Shown in pieces: positions 1 to 9,578 of a stretch of DNA of 35,455 bases; positions within the stretch are counted from its first letter, which is position 1; each line of letters begins with the position of its first letter. The position numbers were made by a program, and so were the translations under genes. The notes below the pieces were generated by a model. It did no database searches and was not told the DNA's origin. It saw only the letters and a program-made list of their open reading frames with translations. Source of the DNA: Variovorax boronicumulans NBRC 103145 (GTDB lineage: Bacteria > Pseudomonadota > Gammaproteobacteria > Burkholderiales > Burkholderiaceae_C). Location of the stretch: positions 1 to 35,455 of the forward strand of contig NZ_BCUS01000066.1 in assembly GCF_001591345.1 (NCBI RefSeq). The letters run 5' to 3'.

Positions 1-478
1 CCAGCGCGGGCCGCGTCGGCGCCAGCCCGCGCAGCGCCACGAAGGTGGCCGCGAACACCGGCAGCGCCATGAAGCCGATGCTCAGGGCGCAGATGCGCCA
101 CGACTGGCCCATCAGCGACGGCATGCGTTCCTCGATCGGCACCGAGAACCAGACGAACGCCGCCAGCCCCCAGATCCCCAACACCGGCAGCACCCCGCCC
201 CACCACGCGTGGCGCACCCGCACGCCGGGCCGGGCCAGCCGCTGCACCGTCACGAAGGCCGCCGCCGCGATGCACAGCGGAAACAGCACCTTGACCCAGA
301 ACATCGGCCAGAACATCGCCTGCACCAGGTCGGGCCGCAGCCCGTACTCGCCGAACAGGATCACGAAGGACACCGGCAGCGCGGCCAGCACCGCCAGCCC
401 GATGCGCCCGCTGGCGCTGCGCCGCGGCACCGCCACCTCGCCGGCGGCCAGCAGGTTCACGAGGTCGTCGGTCTTCAT
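1..478 (-). CDS. NrsF/DUF1109-family membrane anti-sigma factor, partial
   Basis: The reading frame begins with ATG at 478 (MKTDDLVNLLAAGE) and runs off the left edge after about 159 codons, so the C-terminus is missing. The visible part has hydrophobic segments at roughly residues 25-45, 60-80, 95-115 and 130-150 and ends near a GLAPTRPAL stretch, a pattern I recognise from the NrsF (DUF1109) family. In that family the six-helix membrane protein sequesters a co-encoded ECF sigma factor of the Caulobacter SigF type and releases it under metal or redox stress. Its ATG overlaps the TGA of the sigma gene (ATGA), so the two are probably translationally coupled. The family call rests on resemblance and on the sigma-factor neighbour. 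Confidence 0.8.
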   Translation of the reverse strand, partial: MKTDDLVNLLAAGEVAVPRRSASGRIGLAVLAALPVSFVILFGEYGLRPDLVQAMFWPMFWVKVLFPLCIAAAAFVTVQRLARPGVRVRHAWWGGVLPVLGIWGLAAFVWFSVPIEERMPSLMGQSWRICALSIGFMALPVFAATFVALRGLAPTRPAL

Positions 479-1059
479 GGCGCGGCGCCTCCCCCGAACT
501 TCGCGGCCAGGGCCTTCAGGCCCCGGTGGATGCCGACCTTCACCGCCGACTCCGACATGCCCGTGAGGCTCGCCGTCTCGGCCACCGAAAGGCCTTCGAT
601 CTTCACGTGCACGATGGGCAGGCGCTGGCGTTCGGGCAGGGTCTGCAGCAGCCCGCCGAGGTCGCGCTTCGCATCGCTGGCCTCGGTGGCCGACGCCGCG
701 AACACGGCCAGGTCGTCGTCCAGCGGGTCATGCAGGTCCTCGCGGACCGACTTGGCGCGCAGCAGGTCGATCATCTTGTAGCGCGCAATGGCATGCACCC
801 AGGCCGTCAGCGGCTGGTCGCTCTGGTAGGTGTGGCGCTGGTTGTGCATGGCGAGCAGGCATTCCTGGACGAGGTCTTCCACTTCATCGGGCCAGCCGAA
901 CAGGCGCTTGCCCAGAAAAGCGCGCAGGTGCGCGCTCAGTTTCTGCAGGAACTCGCGGTACGCGCCGGCGTCGCCATCGAGGCCGCGAAGGAACAGGCGG
1001 CGCAAGGCCGCTTCCGCGTCGCTCGGTGTCGTCCTGCTACCTACGGTGTTTCGTGCCAT
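475..1059 (-). CDS. ECF sigma factor, SigF-like
   Basis: This ECF RNA polymerase sigma factor has region 2 around residues 40-100 (EVEDLVQECLLAMH, then a WVHAIARYKMIDLLR core) and region 4 around 130-185 (LPERQRLPIVHVKIEGLSVAETA and a helix-turn-helix ending in KVGIHRGLKAL). It is coupled by ATGA to an NrsF-type membrane protein, the usual SigF-NrsF pair. The longest frame gives 194 residues from ATG 1059. However, an exact GTAACC-N16-CGAA promoter spans that ATG, and transcription from it would start near 1043. An in-frame TTG at 1005, preceded by GGAAG, would give 176 residues beginning MRRLFLRGLDGD, which fits the family better. I give the longest frame but suspect the shorter one. Confidence 0.85.
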   Translation of the reverse strand: MARNTVGSRTTPSDAEAALRRLFLRGLDGDAGAYREFLQKLSAHLRAFLGKRLFGWPDEVEDLVQECLLAMHNQRHTYQSDQPLTAWVHAIARYKMIDLLRAKSVREDLHDPLDDDLAVFAASATEASDAKRDLGGLLQTLPERQRLPIVHVKIEGLSVAETASLTGMSESAVKVGIHRGLKALAAKFGGGAAP

Positions 1060-1075
1060 CGGGCCGGCCGGTTAC
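1050..1075 (-). promoter_or_regulatory. SigF-type ECF promoter, probably autoregulatory
   Basis: Read on the minus strand, GTAACC (1075-1070) is followed by exactly 16 bases and then CGAA (1053-1050). This matches the motif GTAACC-N16-CGAA that I recall for Caulobacter SigF targets. It lies immediately in front of the SigF-like gene and overlaps the nominal ATG at 1057-1059, which implies autoregulation and a later translation start. Confidence 0.65.
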
Positions 1076-1133
1076 AGCCTGGTGAAAAAAGATTGCAAGG
1101 GATTGTGCCGCGCCCCCGGGGCGAGGCTTGCGC

Positions 1134-1139
1134 TAAGCT
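1134..1139 (+). promoter_or_regulatory. Candidate -10 element of a leaderless transcript
   Basis: TAAGCT lies seven bases upstream of the A of the ATG at 1146, so transcription would start on the start codon. There is no Shine-Dalgarno sequence before this ATG. No convincing -35 box is seen at 16-18 bases. The same GCTAARCT-N6-ATG arrangement occurs before the gene at 32448. Confidence 0.35.
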
Positions 1140-1145
1140 GCCCCG

Positions 1146-1565
1146 ATGCTGGCCGGACTCGTCTCGCACCCCTGGGCCTACCCGGCGCTGGAGGCGGCGC
1201 ACATCGTGGGCATCGCGCTGCTGTTCGGCGGCCTGCTGGTGTTCGAGCTGCGCGCCCTCGGCCTGGCCCGCGAGCTGCCGGCGCCGCTGCTGGCGCGCCT
1301 CACGCTGCGCCCCGCCCTGCTGGGCTTCGGCCTGTGCGCGCTGACCGGCCTGACCATGTTCGCAAGCCAGCCGGGCGAGTTGTTGAGCAACACGGCCTTT
1401 CGCGTGAAGCTGCTGCTGATCCTGCTGGCCGGCCTCAACGCCGCCTGGTTCCACCTGCGCGGCGACATCGCCGGGCAGAGCGGGTTCGCCAGGTTTCAAT
1501 GCCTCCTGTCTTTGGGGTTTTGGCTCGCTGTCATCATCTGCGGGCGCTGGATTGCCTATGTCTGA
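1146..1565 (+). CDS. Small integral membrane protein, DUF6644/DUF2214-like
   Basis: This 139-residue protein is mostly hydrophobic, with four likely membrane helices at about residues 12-35, 45-65, 75-100 and 115-137. A conserved-looking N-terminal AAHIVGIALLFGG and a central KLLLILLAGLNAAWFH match what I know of the small four-helix DUF6644/DUF2214 group. The biochemical function of that group is unknown to me. It is followed after 14 bases by an exported DUF6152 protein that has its own ribosome site, so the two form a likely operon. It is divergent from the SigF-NrsF pair and might belong to that stress regulon, but the SigF motif found here points the other way. The family assignment is moderate; a membrane protein is certain. 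Confidence 0.65.
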   Translation: MLAGLVSHPWAYPALEAAHIVGIALLFGGLLVFELRALGLARELPAPLLARLTLRPALLGFGLCALTGLTMFASQPGELLSNTAFRVKLLLILLAGLNAAWFHLRGDIAGQSGFARFQCLLSLGFWLAVIICGRWIAYV

Positions 1566-1579
1566 CCAAGGAGAACGCG

Positions 1580-2047
1580 ATGCTGCATCGACGCATGTTC
1601 GTGACCGGTTCGATCGCACTGGCCCTGCCCGCCTGGGCCCACCACGGCTGGAGCAGTTTTGACCAGGAGCGCCCGCTGTACCTGGAAGGCCGTGCCACCA
1701 AGGTGAGCTGGCGCAACCCGCACGGCGAGCTGGAGATCGAGCTGCCCGAGAACCTCTCGCTGCCGCCCGACCTGAAGCAGCGGCCCCTGCCCAAGCAAAG
1801 CGCCACGGTCGACGGCGCGGCGCTTCTGGCCAAGGCGCAGTTGCCGACGCGGCGCGACCGCCAATGGCAGATCGAGCTGGCCCCGCTCACGCGGCTGCAG
1901 GCCTGGGGCGTCGAGGAGATCAAACCCGGCACGCCGGTGGCCGTGCTCGGCTTCACCTTCACCGGCGAGAAAGGCGACGCGGTGCTGCGCGCCGAGTACC
2001 TGTTCGTGCACGGCAAGACCTACGGCCTGCGCTCATCGCCCGCCTGA
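1580..2047 (+). CDS. Exported DUF6152-family protein
   Basis: The start is ATG 1580, chosen for the AAGGAGA ribosome site at 1568-1574; longer frames upstream overlap the preceding gene. The 155-residue product opens with MLHRRMFVTGSIALALPAWA, a signal peptide with a probable cut after AWA. It continues with AHHGWSSFD and a SWRNPHGELEIEL segment. The HHGW and NPH motifs are what I associate with DUF6152 periplasmic proteins. The histidines directly after the cleavage site could bind metal, which is inference. No enzyme activity is known to me for the family. It follows the small membrane protein at 1146 in the same operon. Confidence 0.7.
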   Translation: MLHRRMFVTGSIALALPAWAHHGWSSFDQERPLYLEGRATKVSWRNPHGELEIELPENLSLPPDLKQRPLPKQSATVDGAALLAKAQLPTRRDRQWQIELAPLTRLQAWGVEEIKPGTPVAVLGFTFTGEKGDAVLRAEYLFVHGKTYGLRSSPA

Positions 2048-2051
2048 ACAC

Positions 2052-2084
2052 CCCGCGCGCAAAAGCGCTGCCGGAGCGCGCGGG
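2052..2084 (+). terminator. GC-rich hairpin after the DUF6152 gene
   Basis: CCCGCGCGC at 2052-2060 and GCGCGCGGG at 2076-2084 form a perfect nine-base-pair stem with a 15-base loop, five bases after the stop codon. There is no T-run after it, so it is at best a non-canonical terminator between this operon and the uracil genes. Confidence 0.4.
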
Positions 2085-2091
2085 CCCTCGC

Positions 2092-2120
2092 TTGCCAGCC
2101 GCACAAGTGCTCGGTACATT
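2092..2120 (+). promoter_or_regulatory. Sigma-70 promoter of the uracil-catabolism unit
   Basis: TTGCCA (2092-2097) and TACATT (2115-2120) are separated by 17 bases, matching 5 of 6 and 4 of 6 consensus positions. The predicted transcription start near 2127 falls inside a perfect palindrome that overlaps the URC1 start codon. Confidence 0.5.
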
Positions 2121-2126
2121 GCATTT

Positions 2127-2140
2127 TTTGAGGGCCTCAA

Positions 2141-2141
<1 letters not shown>
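2127..2141. promoter_or_regulatory. 15-base palindrome over the transcription and translation start of URC1
   Basis: TTTGAGG-G-CCTCAAA is a perfect inverted repeat ending on the A of the URC1 ATG. It covers the predicted transcription start and contains GAGG at 2130-2133, the only Shine-Dalgarno-like bases. It could be a repressor operator or an RNA element that hides the ribosome site. Confidence 0.45.
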
Positions 2142-3462
<1,321 letters not shown>

Positions 3463-3466
<4 letters not shown>

Positions 3467-4860
3467 GCCGAAGCACCGACATCGACCTGCCCGCCGACGG
3501 TTCCGGCAGCCTGCGCCCCGGCGGCGCGGGCAATGTCGACCCGTCGATCGAATTCACTCCCGACACCGGCCACCCGGCCGGCGCCGCCACCTTGCTGCGC
3601 ACCACCACCGCCATCCGCCAGCGCGCGGGCGCCCTGCTGGCGCGCGCGCGCCGCGGCGAGTCGCAGTGGTTCCGCATCGGCAGCGACGACGCGCTCGAAG
3701 ACGCGGCGCGCACCGTGGCCGAGGTCACGCGCGAACGCTACCCTTGGGACACCATTCCGTATCACAGCCGCTGGCGCCACTTCGAGGCCGGTGGCGTCGA
3801 CCGCCGCCTGCAGCTCGACGCGCTGCTCGGCAAGGGCCTCGACGCCCGCCAGCGCGCCCGCGCCCACATCGACCTGACGCTGGTGAGCGTGCTGCTCGAC
3901 GCCGGCGCCGGCCCGACCTGGCACTACACCGAACCGGCCACCGGCCTGCGCTTCACCCGTTCCGAAGGGCTGGGCGTGGCGTGCTTCCATGCGTTCACCA
4001 GCGGGCTCTTCTCGTCCGACCCGAACCACCCGCTGCAGGCCGACGCGGCCGGCCTGCGCGGCCTCGTGACCGAGCGCCTGGGCGACGCCTTCCAGGTGAG
4101 CGAGGTCAATCCGCTGGTCGGCCTGTCCGGGCGCGCCGTGCTGCTGCGCCGCTTGGGCGAGGCCATGAGCGAGCAGCCCGAGACCTTCGGCGACGACGGC
4201 CGGCCCGCCGGCCTTTTTGACGCGCTCGTGGCCCCGCTGGGCGCGGCCTCGCCGCCGACGGCCGAGATCACGGCGCACCAGATTTTGTCGCTGCTGCTCG
4301 ACACCCTCTCGCACATCTGGCCCTCGGCCAACGCCATCGACAGCCTGGCGGCCGACGGCAGCGACAACGTTGGAGGCTCCGGCGACCCGGCCTTCGCGCT
4401 GGGCGACTGCTGGCGCCACAGCGCCGTCGCCGGCCCCGGGCTCACCAACGGCTGGATGCCGTTCCACAAGCTGTCGCAGTGGCTCACGTACTCGCTGCTC
4501 GAGCCCTTCGAATGGGCCGGCGTGAAGGTACGGCATCTCGACGCGCTCACCGCCCTGCCCGAGTACCGCAACGGCGGCCTGCTGATCGACAGCGGCGTGA
4601 TCGTGCCGCGCGAGCCGGCCTTTCTCACCCGCCGCTGGAAGGCCGGCGACGAGTTCATCGTCGAATGGCGCGCCCTCACGGTGGCGCTGCTCGACGAAAT
4701 CGCCCCGCGCGTGCGCAAGGTGCTCGACCGCACCGAGGAAGAGCTGCCCTTGGCCTGCGTGCTCGAAGGCGGCACCTGGGCCGCGGGCCGGGTGCTGGCA
4801 CAGCGCTTGCGAAACGGTGCGCCACCGCTGCAGATCGAGAGCGACGGCACCGTCTTCTAG
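3463..4860 (+). CDS. URC4/DUF1688-family protein
   Basis: The start at ATG 3463 overlaps the URC1 stop and gives 465 residues. The open frame extends far upstream, but that part overlaps URC1 and is coding shadow. The protein matches the DUF1688/URC4 family. Recognisable stretches are IPYHSRWRHFEAGGVDR (about 100-116), LDAGAGPTWHYTE (about 145-157), RSEGLGVACFHAFTSG and, near the C-terminus, WRALTVALLDEIAPRVR. No signal peptide or membrane helix is evident, so it is probably cytosolic. URC4 is required for uracil breakdown in yeast by the URC route, but its chemistry is unresolved as far as I know. Close linkage to URC1 and upp repeats the known bacterial clustering. Confidence 0.88.
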
Positions 4861-4910
4861 TCTTTTAGACTCTCCTGTTTTCCGCAACGGCACACCAAAA
4901 GAAGACTCCA

Positions 4911-5540
<630 letters not shown>

Positions 5541-5640
5541 GCTCGCCCCCAGGCTTCGCGCACTTCGTGTCGCTTCGCCAACCCCCTACCGGGGGCAACA
5601 CCTGAGGCCCGGCAAAGCCGGTTCCTCGGTGTTTGCTGGA
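5541..5640. repeat. Possible interspersed intergenic element with tandem hairpins
   Basis: This segment carries CCCCC-TACC-GGGGG (5582-5595). It is followed by a long bulged stem whose arms are AACACC-T-GAGG-C-CCGGC (from 5597) and GCCGG-TT-CCTC-GGTGTT (to 5633), closed by an AAA loop. The sequence style resembles short interspersed palindromic elements I remember from Comamonadaceae intergenic regions. There is only one copy in the window, so the repeat status is unproven. Confidence 0.35.
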
Positions 5641-5643
5641 AGG

Positions 5644-5666
5644 GAGCCCGCCGCTAGGGCGGGCTC
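5644..5666 (+). terminator. Terminator hairpin after upp
   Basis: GAGCCCGCC (5644-5652) and GGCGGGCTC (5658-5666) form a perfect nine-pair stem with a five-base loop, followed by TGTTCGGTTT. It is a good candidate for ending the uracil transcript and separating it from the importer operon. The T-tract is interrupted. Confidence 0.6.
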
Positions 5667-5729
5667 TGTTCGGTTTGGTGGGCATGGGGATTGCAGGGCT
5701 GGTTCTTTCATTTCATCGAGGAGAAGACC

Positions 5730-6731
5730 GTGACAGCACGCCGTCAATTGATCGTTCGTTCCATCGCCGTTGCCGCAGCGCTTGCGGCGGGCGCCCCGGG
5801 CCTTGCGCTCGCGCAGGCCAAGCTCAAGGTGGCTGCCGTGTACACGGTGCCTTTCGAGCAGCAATGGGTGGGTCGCATCCACAAGGCGCTGAAGGCGGCC
5901 GAGGCGCGTGGGGAGATCGAATACAAGGCCACCGAGAACGTGAGCAATGCGGACTACGAGCGCGTGATGCGCGAGTACGCCACGGGCGGCAACCAGCTGA
6001 TCCTGGGCGAGGTGTTCGGCGTGGAAGCGGCGGCGCGCAAGGTCGCGAAGGACTTTCCCAAGGTGGCGTTCCTCATGGGTTCGTCGCTGAAGCCGCAGGC
6101 GCCCAATTTCTCGGTGTTCGACAACTACATCCAGGAACCGGCCTACCTCAGCGGCATGGTCGCGGGCGGCATGACCAAGAGCAACCGCATCGGCATGGTC
6201 GGCGGCTTCCCGATTCCCGAGGTGAACCGGCTCATGAACGCGTTCATGGCGGGCGCGAAGGAAACGAACCCGAAGGTGGAGTTCAGCGTGAGCTTCATCA
6301 ACAGCTGGTTCGACCCGCCGAAGGCCAAGGAAGCGGCCTTCGCGATGATCGACAAGGGCGCCGACATCATGTACGCCGAGCGCTTCGGCGTGTCGGACGC
6401 GGCCAAGGAAAAGGGCAAGCTCGCCATCGGCAACGTGATCGACACGCAGGCCCAGTACCCCGACACGGTGGTGGCCTCGGCGCTGTGGAACTTCGAGCCC
6501 TCGGCCGACCGCGCGATCAAGCTGGTGAAGGAAGGCAAGTTCGCCGCCGAGGACTACGGCGTGTACTCGCACATGAAGCACAAGGGCTCCGAACTCGCGC
6601 CGCTGGGCACCTTCGAGAAGAAGGTGCCGGCCGACATCGTGGCGAAGGTGAAGGCCAAGCAGGCCGACATCCTGGCCGGCAAGTTCACCGTGAAGGTGGA
6701 CGACGCCCAGCCGAAGTCCACCGCCAAGTAA
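5730..6731 (+). CDS. BMP-family substrate-binding protein of a nucleoside-type ABC importer
   Basis: I place the start at GTG 5730 because GAGGAG sits at 5718-5723; this gives 333 residues. The N-terminus is a signal peptide ending ALALAQA, followed by KLKVAAVYTVPFEQQWVGRIHKAL, the opening strand-helix of Bmp/PnrA-type periplasmic binding proteins. There is no lipobox cysteine, so it is a soluble periplasmic protein. Characterised relatives bind purine or pyrimidine nucleosides. The ATPase and both permeases lie 4.5 kb downstream on the same strand, and a cytosine deaminase follows, so the substrate is probably a nucleoside or base. The three genes inserted between binding protein and ATPase are unusual for such operons. 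Confidence 0.88.
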   Translation: MTARRQLIVRSIAVAAALAAGAPGLALAQAKLKVAAVYTVPFEQQWVGRIHKALKAAEARGEIEYKATENVSNADYERVMREYATGGNQLILGEVFGVEAAARKVAKDFPKVAFLMGSSLKPQAPNFSVFDNYIQEPAYLSGMVAGGMTKSNRIGMVGGFPIPEVNRLMNAFMAGAKETNPKVEFSVSFINSWFDPPKAKEAAFAMIDKGADIMYAERFGVSDAAKEKGKLAIGNVIDTQAQYPDTVVASALWNFEPSADRAIKLVKEGKFAAEDYGVYSHMKHKGSELAPLGTFEKKVPADIVAKVKAKQADILAGKFTVKVDDAQPKSTAK

Positions 6732-6764
6732 CCAGCAGACAGACAAGCGAGCAGACCCGAACCC

Positions 6765-9578
6765 ATGAAGCGTGCGCGATGGCAGACCGCAATCCATGGC
6801 GTGGCCATCGCGGCGTTGGCCGCCGGGCTCGCCGCCTGTCAACCTGAGCCTGCGGCCACGGCCCCGGCGGCCGAGGTGCCCGCATCGGCCGCCTCGGCAC
6901 CTGCTGCCGTTGCACCGCCGGTGGTCGCGGCACCGGTCGGCATCCCGGCCGCGCTGCAGGCGCGCGCCGACGCCCTGCTCGCCGCGCACCGCCAGATGAT
7001 CGTGCTGATGACCGGCGAGCGTGCGCTCGAGGCAGCCGAGAAGCGCGCCGTCAGCGCCGTCGGGCAGCAGCTCTTTCACGAGATGCAGGAGCGCCAGCAG
7101 GCGCTGATCGCCCAGGCCGCGGACATGACAGACCCTGCCGCCGTGGCGGGCCTGAACGCGCTGCTCGACCGCATCGAGAGCGAGCCCAGCTGGTTCGACG
7201 CCGACCGGCTGGCGTTCAAGGAGTTCCTGTCCGAGCTGAGCACGCGCTACAGCCAGGCGCAGTCGCTGTCGGGACTCAAGCTCGGCCGGCGCGCCAGCGA
7301 GGACCTGGCCGTGCTCGCCGAGATCGAGCAGGCCTACGACCGCGAGCTGAAAGACGTGTTCGGCCGATTCGCGCAGCGCGGCATCGAGCCCAAGCGCGAG
7401 AAGTGGGCCGACTACGTGGCCAAGCTGCAGGGCCTGTACTCGCGCGAACAGATCCTGAAAGACTTCGGTGCCATCGTCCCCTACACGCAGCCCCCGGGCG
7501 GCGCCAAGGAAAAGGACAGCGCGGACGCACGCGAGATCTTCGGCACCTCGCTGCCCGCCAAGACCGTCGTGCTCACCTTCGACGACGGCCCGCACGCCAG
7601 GCACACCGACGAGATCCTGGAGATATTGAAGCGCTACGACGCGCCCGCCATCTTCTTCCAGCTCGGGCGCAACCTGGGCAAGCTCGACGCCCAGGGCAAG
7701 GCCCAGCTCAGCGCCACCGGCGCGGCGGCCAAGCGTGTGCTGGCCGCCGGCCACGTGCTCGCCAACCACAGCTTCAGCCACGGCATGATGGCCAAGATGA
7801 CCGACGACGCGGTGCGCGTCGAGGCCAGCGAGACCGAAGCGCTGCTCGACGCCACCGGCCGGCCGCAGTCCACCCTCTTTCGCTTTCCCTACGGCGCACG
7901 CAACGAAGCCAAGCTGAGCACGGTCGAGGCGCTCAAGCTGCGCTCCATGATGTGGACCGTCGACTCGATGGACTGGGCCGACCCGGTGCCCAAGTCGATC
8001 GCCGACCGCGTGCTGGCCGAGGTCGACAAGGCCAAGCGCGGCGTCATCCTGTTCCACGACATCCAGGGCCGCACCGTGCAGGCCCTGCCCACCGTGCTCG
8101 ACCAGCTGGTGGCCGACGGCTACCGCTTCGCCACCTGGCGCGACGGCAAGTTCGTCGTCAGCGCATCGAAAAAAGCGGCGCCCGACGACGGCGTGGCCGC
8201 CACCTCGGGCGACACGCTGTACCGCGAGAGCCACGCGCTGGTGATCGGCATCGACAAGTACGCCAGGTGGCCCGGCCTGCATCACGCCGTGCCCGACGCC
8301 AAGGCGATGGAGCAGCTGCTCGTGACCCGCTTCGGCTTCAAGCCCGAGAACATCACGGCGCTGTACGACGACCAGGCCACGCGCGCCAACATCCTGCGCG
8401 CGCTGAACGAAAAGCTGACCGACGGCAAGCGCGTGAAGCGCGACGACCGCGTGCTGGTGTTCTTTGCCGGCCACGGCAGCACCCGCAAGCTCGCGAGCGG
8501 GCGCGACGTCGGCTACATCGTGCCGGTCGACGCCACGCTGGACAACCTGCCCTCCGACGCCATCTCGATGCCGCAGCTGCAGGAGGTGGCCGAGGCGCTG
8601 TCGGCCAAGCACGTGCTGTTCCTCGTGGACGCCTGCTACTCGGGCCTGGGCCTCACGCGCGGCGGCGCGGCGCAGGGCAACAGGAATTTCCTGACCGACA
8701 ACGCGCGCCGCATCGGCCGCCAGATGCTCACCGCCGGCGGCGCCGACCAGCAGGTGGCCGACGACGGTCCCGGCGGCCACTCGGTCTTCACCTGGACGAT
8801 GCTGCAGGCGCTGTCGGGCAAGGCCGACCTGAACGGCGACAACGTCATCACCGGCACCGAACTCGCGGCCTACGTGGCGCCGGCGGTCTCGGCCATCGCG
8901 CGCCAGACGCCGGCCTTCGGCAGCCTGCCGGGCTCGGAGGGCGGCGAGTTCGTGTTCGCGCTGCCCGTCGAGCGCGAGGGCCTCAGCGGCGACAGCCTGC
9001 AGCTCGACGCCGCCGCCAGCCAGGTCAACAAGCGCATCGACCAGGCCAACGAGCAGGCCGTGCATGCGGCGGCCGTACCCAAGGCGGCCAAGGCCGGCCC
9101 GGCCGCCGTCGAAGTGGTGGTGAAGAACCTCGAGGGCGCCGACACCAAGCTGACCATGCCGGCCGCCGCGCCGCTCACGCCGCGCGTAGCCGCCCAGCGC
9201 GCCAACGACCGCGGCCTGCAGCTGTACCGCGAGCGCCGCTACGACGAGGCCGAAGCCGCCTTCACCGAGGCGCTGAAGCTGCAGCCGCGCTTTGCACTCG
9301 CGGCCAACAACCTCGGTTTCGTGTACTTCAAGCGCGGCAAGCCGGTCGAGGCCGCGCGCTGGTTCGAGCAGGCCATCGACATGGACGGCAGCCGCGCCCT
9401 CGCCTACCTGAACCTGGGCGATGCCTACCTGCAGGCCGGCAACGACGCCAAGGCGCTCGCCGCCTACACCACCTTCGTCGGCCTGGCACCGAAGCACGCG
9501 CGCGTCGCCGCGCTGCAAGCCTGGATCGCCACGCCCGACGCCGCACACCGCCCCTCACTCCCGCCCACCAACTCCTGA
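6765..9578 (+). CDS. Lipoprotein fusing polysaccharide deacetylase, caspase-like protease and TPR domains
   Basis: This 937-residue protein starts with a lipoprotein signal (lipobox LAAC, acylated Cys25, then Gln, which favours the outer membrane) and an Ala/Pro-rich linker. Residues 70-260 are largely helical and not recognised. About 265-470 is a NodB-type deacetylase with all motifs: FDDGP (D273, D274), HSFSH (H335, H339), FRFPYGARN, VDSMDWADP and FHD (H431). About 485-735 is a caspase-like peptidase C14 domain with HALVIGIDKY, AGHGS (H570) and DACYSG (C624), so the His-Cys dyad is intact. About 805-910 holds TPR repeats (NDRGLQLYRERRYDEAEAAF, ALAANNLGFVYF, ALAYLNLGDAYLQAG). It follows the binding protein by 33 bases, and its TGA overlaps the next ATG. 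A periplasmic cell-wall or protein-processing role is inference; no such fusion of known function comes to mind. Confidence 0.85.
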   Translation: MKRARWQTAIHGVAIAALAAGLAACQPEPAATAPAAEVPASAASAPAAVAPPVVAAPVGIPAALQARADALLAAHRQMIVLMTGERALEAAEKRAVSAVGQQLFHEMQERQQALIAQAADMTDPAAVAGLNALLDRIESEPSWFDADRLAFKEFLSELSTRYSQAQSLSGLKLGRRASEDLAVLAEIEQAYDRELKDVFGRFAQRGIEPKREKWADYVAKLQGLYSREQILKDFGAIVPYTQPPGGAKEKDSADAREIFGTSLPAKTVVLTFDDGPHARHTDEILEILKRYDAPAIFFQLGRNLGKLDAQGKAQLSATGAAAKRVLAAGHVLANHSFSHGMMAKMTDDAVRVEASETEALLDATGRPQSTLFRFPYGARNEAKLSTVEALKLRSMMWTVDSMDWADPVPKSIADRVLAEVDKAKRGVILFHDIQGRTVQALPTVLDQLVADGYRFATWRDGKFVVSASKKAAPDDGVAATSGDTLYRESHALVIGIDKYARWPGLHHAVPDAKAMEQLLVTRFGFKPENITALYDDQATRANILRALNEKLTDGKRVKRDDRVLVFFAGHGSTRKLASGRDVGYIVPVDATLDNLPSDAISMPQLQEVAEALSAKHVLFLVDACYSGLGLTRGGAAQGNRNFLTDNARRIGRQMLTAGGADQQVADDGPGGHSVFTWTMLQALSGKADLNGDNVITGTELAAYVAPAVSAIARQTPAFGSLPGSEGGEFVFALPVEREGLSGDSLQLDAAASQVNKRIDQANEQAVHAAAVPKAAKAGPAAVEVVVKNLEGADTKLTMPAAAPLTPRVAAQRANDRGLQLYRERRYDEAEAAFTEALKLQPRFALAANNLGFVYFKRGKPVEAARWFEQAIDMDGSRALAYLNLGDAYLQAGNDAKALAAYTTFVGLAPKHARVAALQAWIATPDAAHRPSLPPTNS

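Noticed and set aside
5586..9548. 1320-codon open frame on the minus strand
   Set aside because: It lies antisense to the binding protein and the caspase fusion, has no recognisable domain, is rich in Arg/Gly/His typical of shadow frames in high-GC DNA, and lacks a sensible start context.
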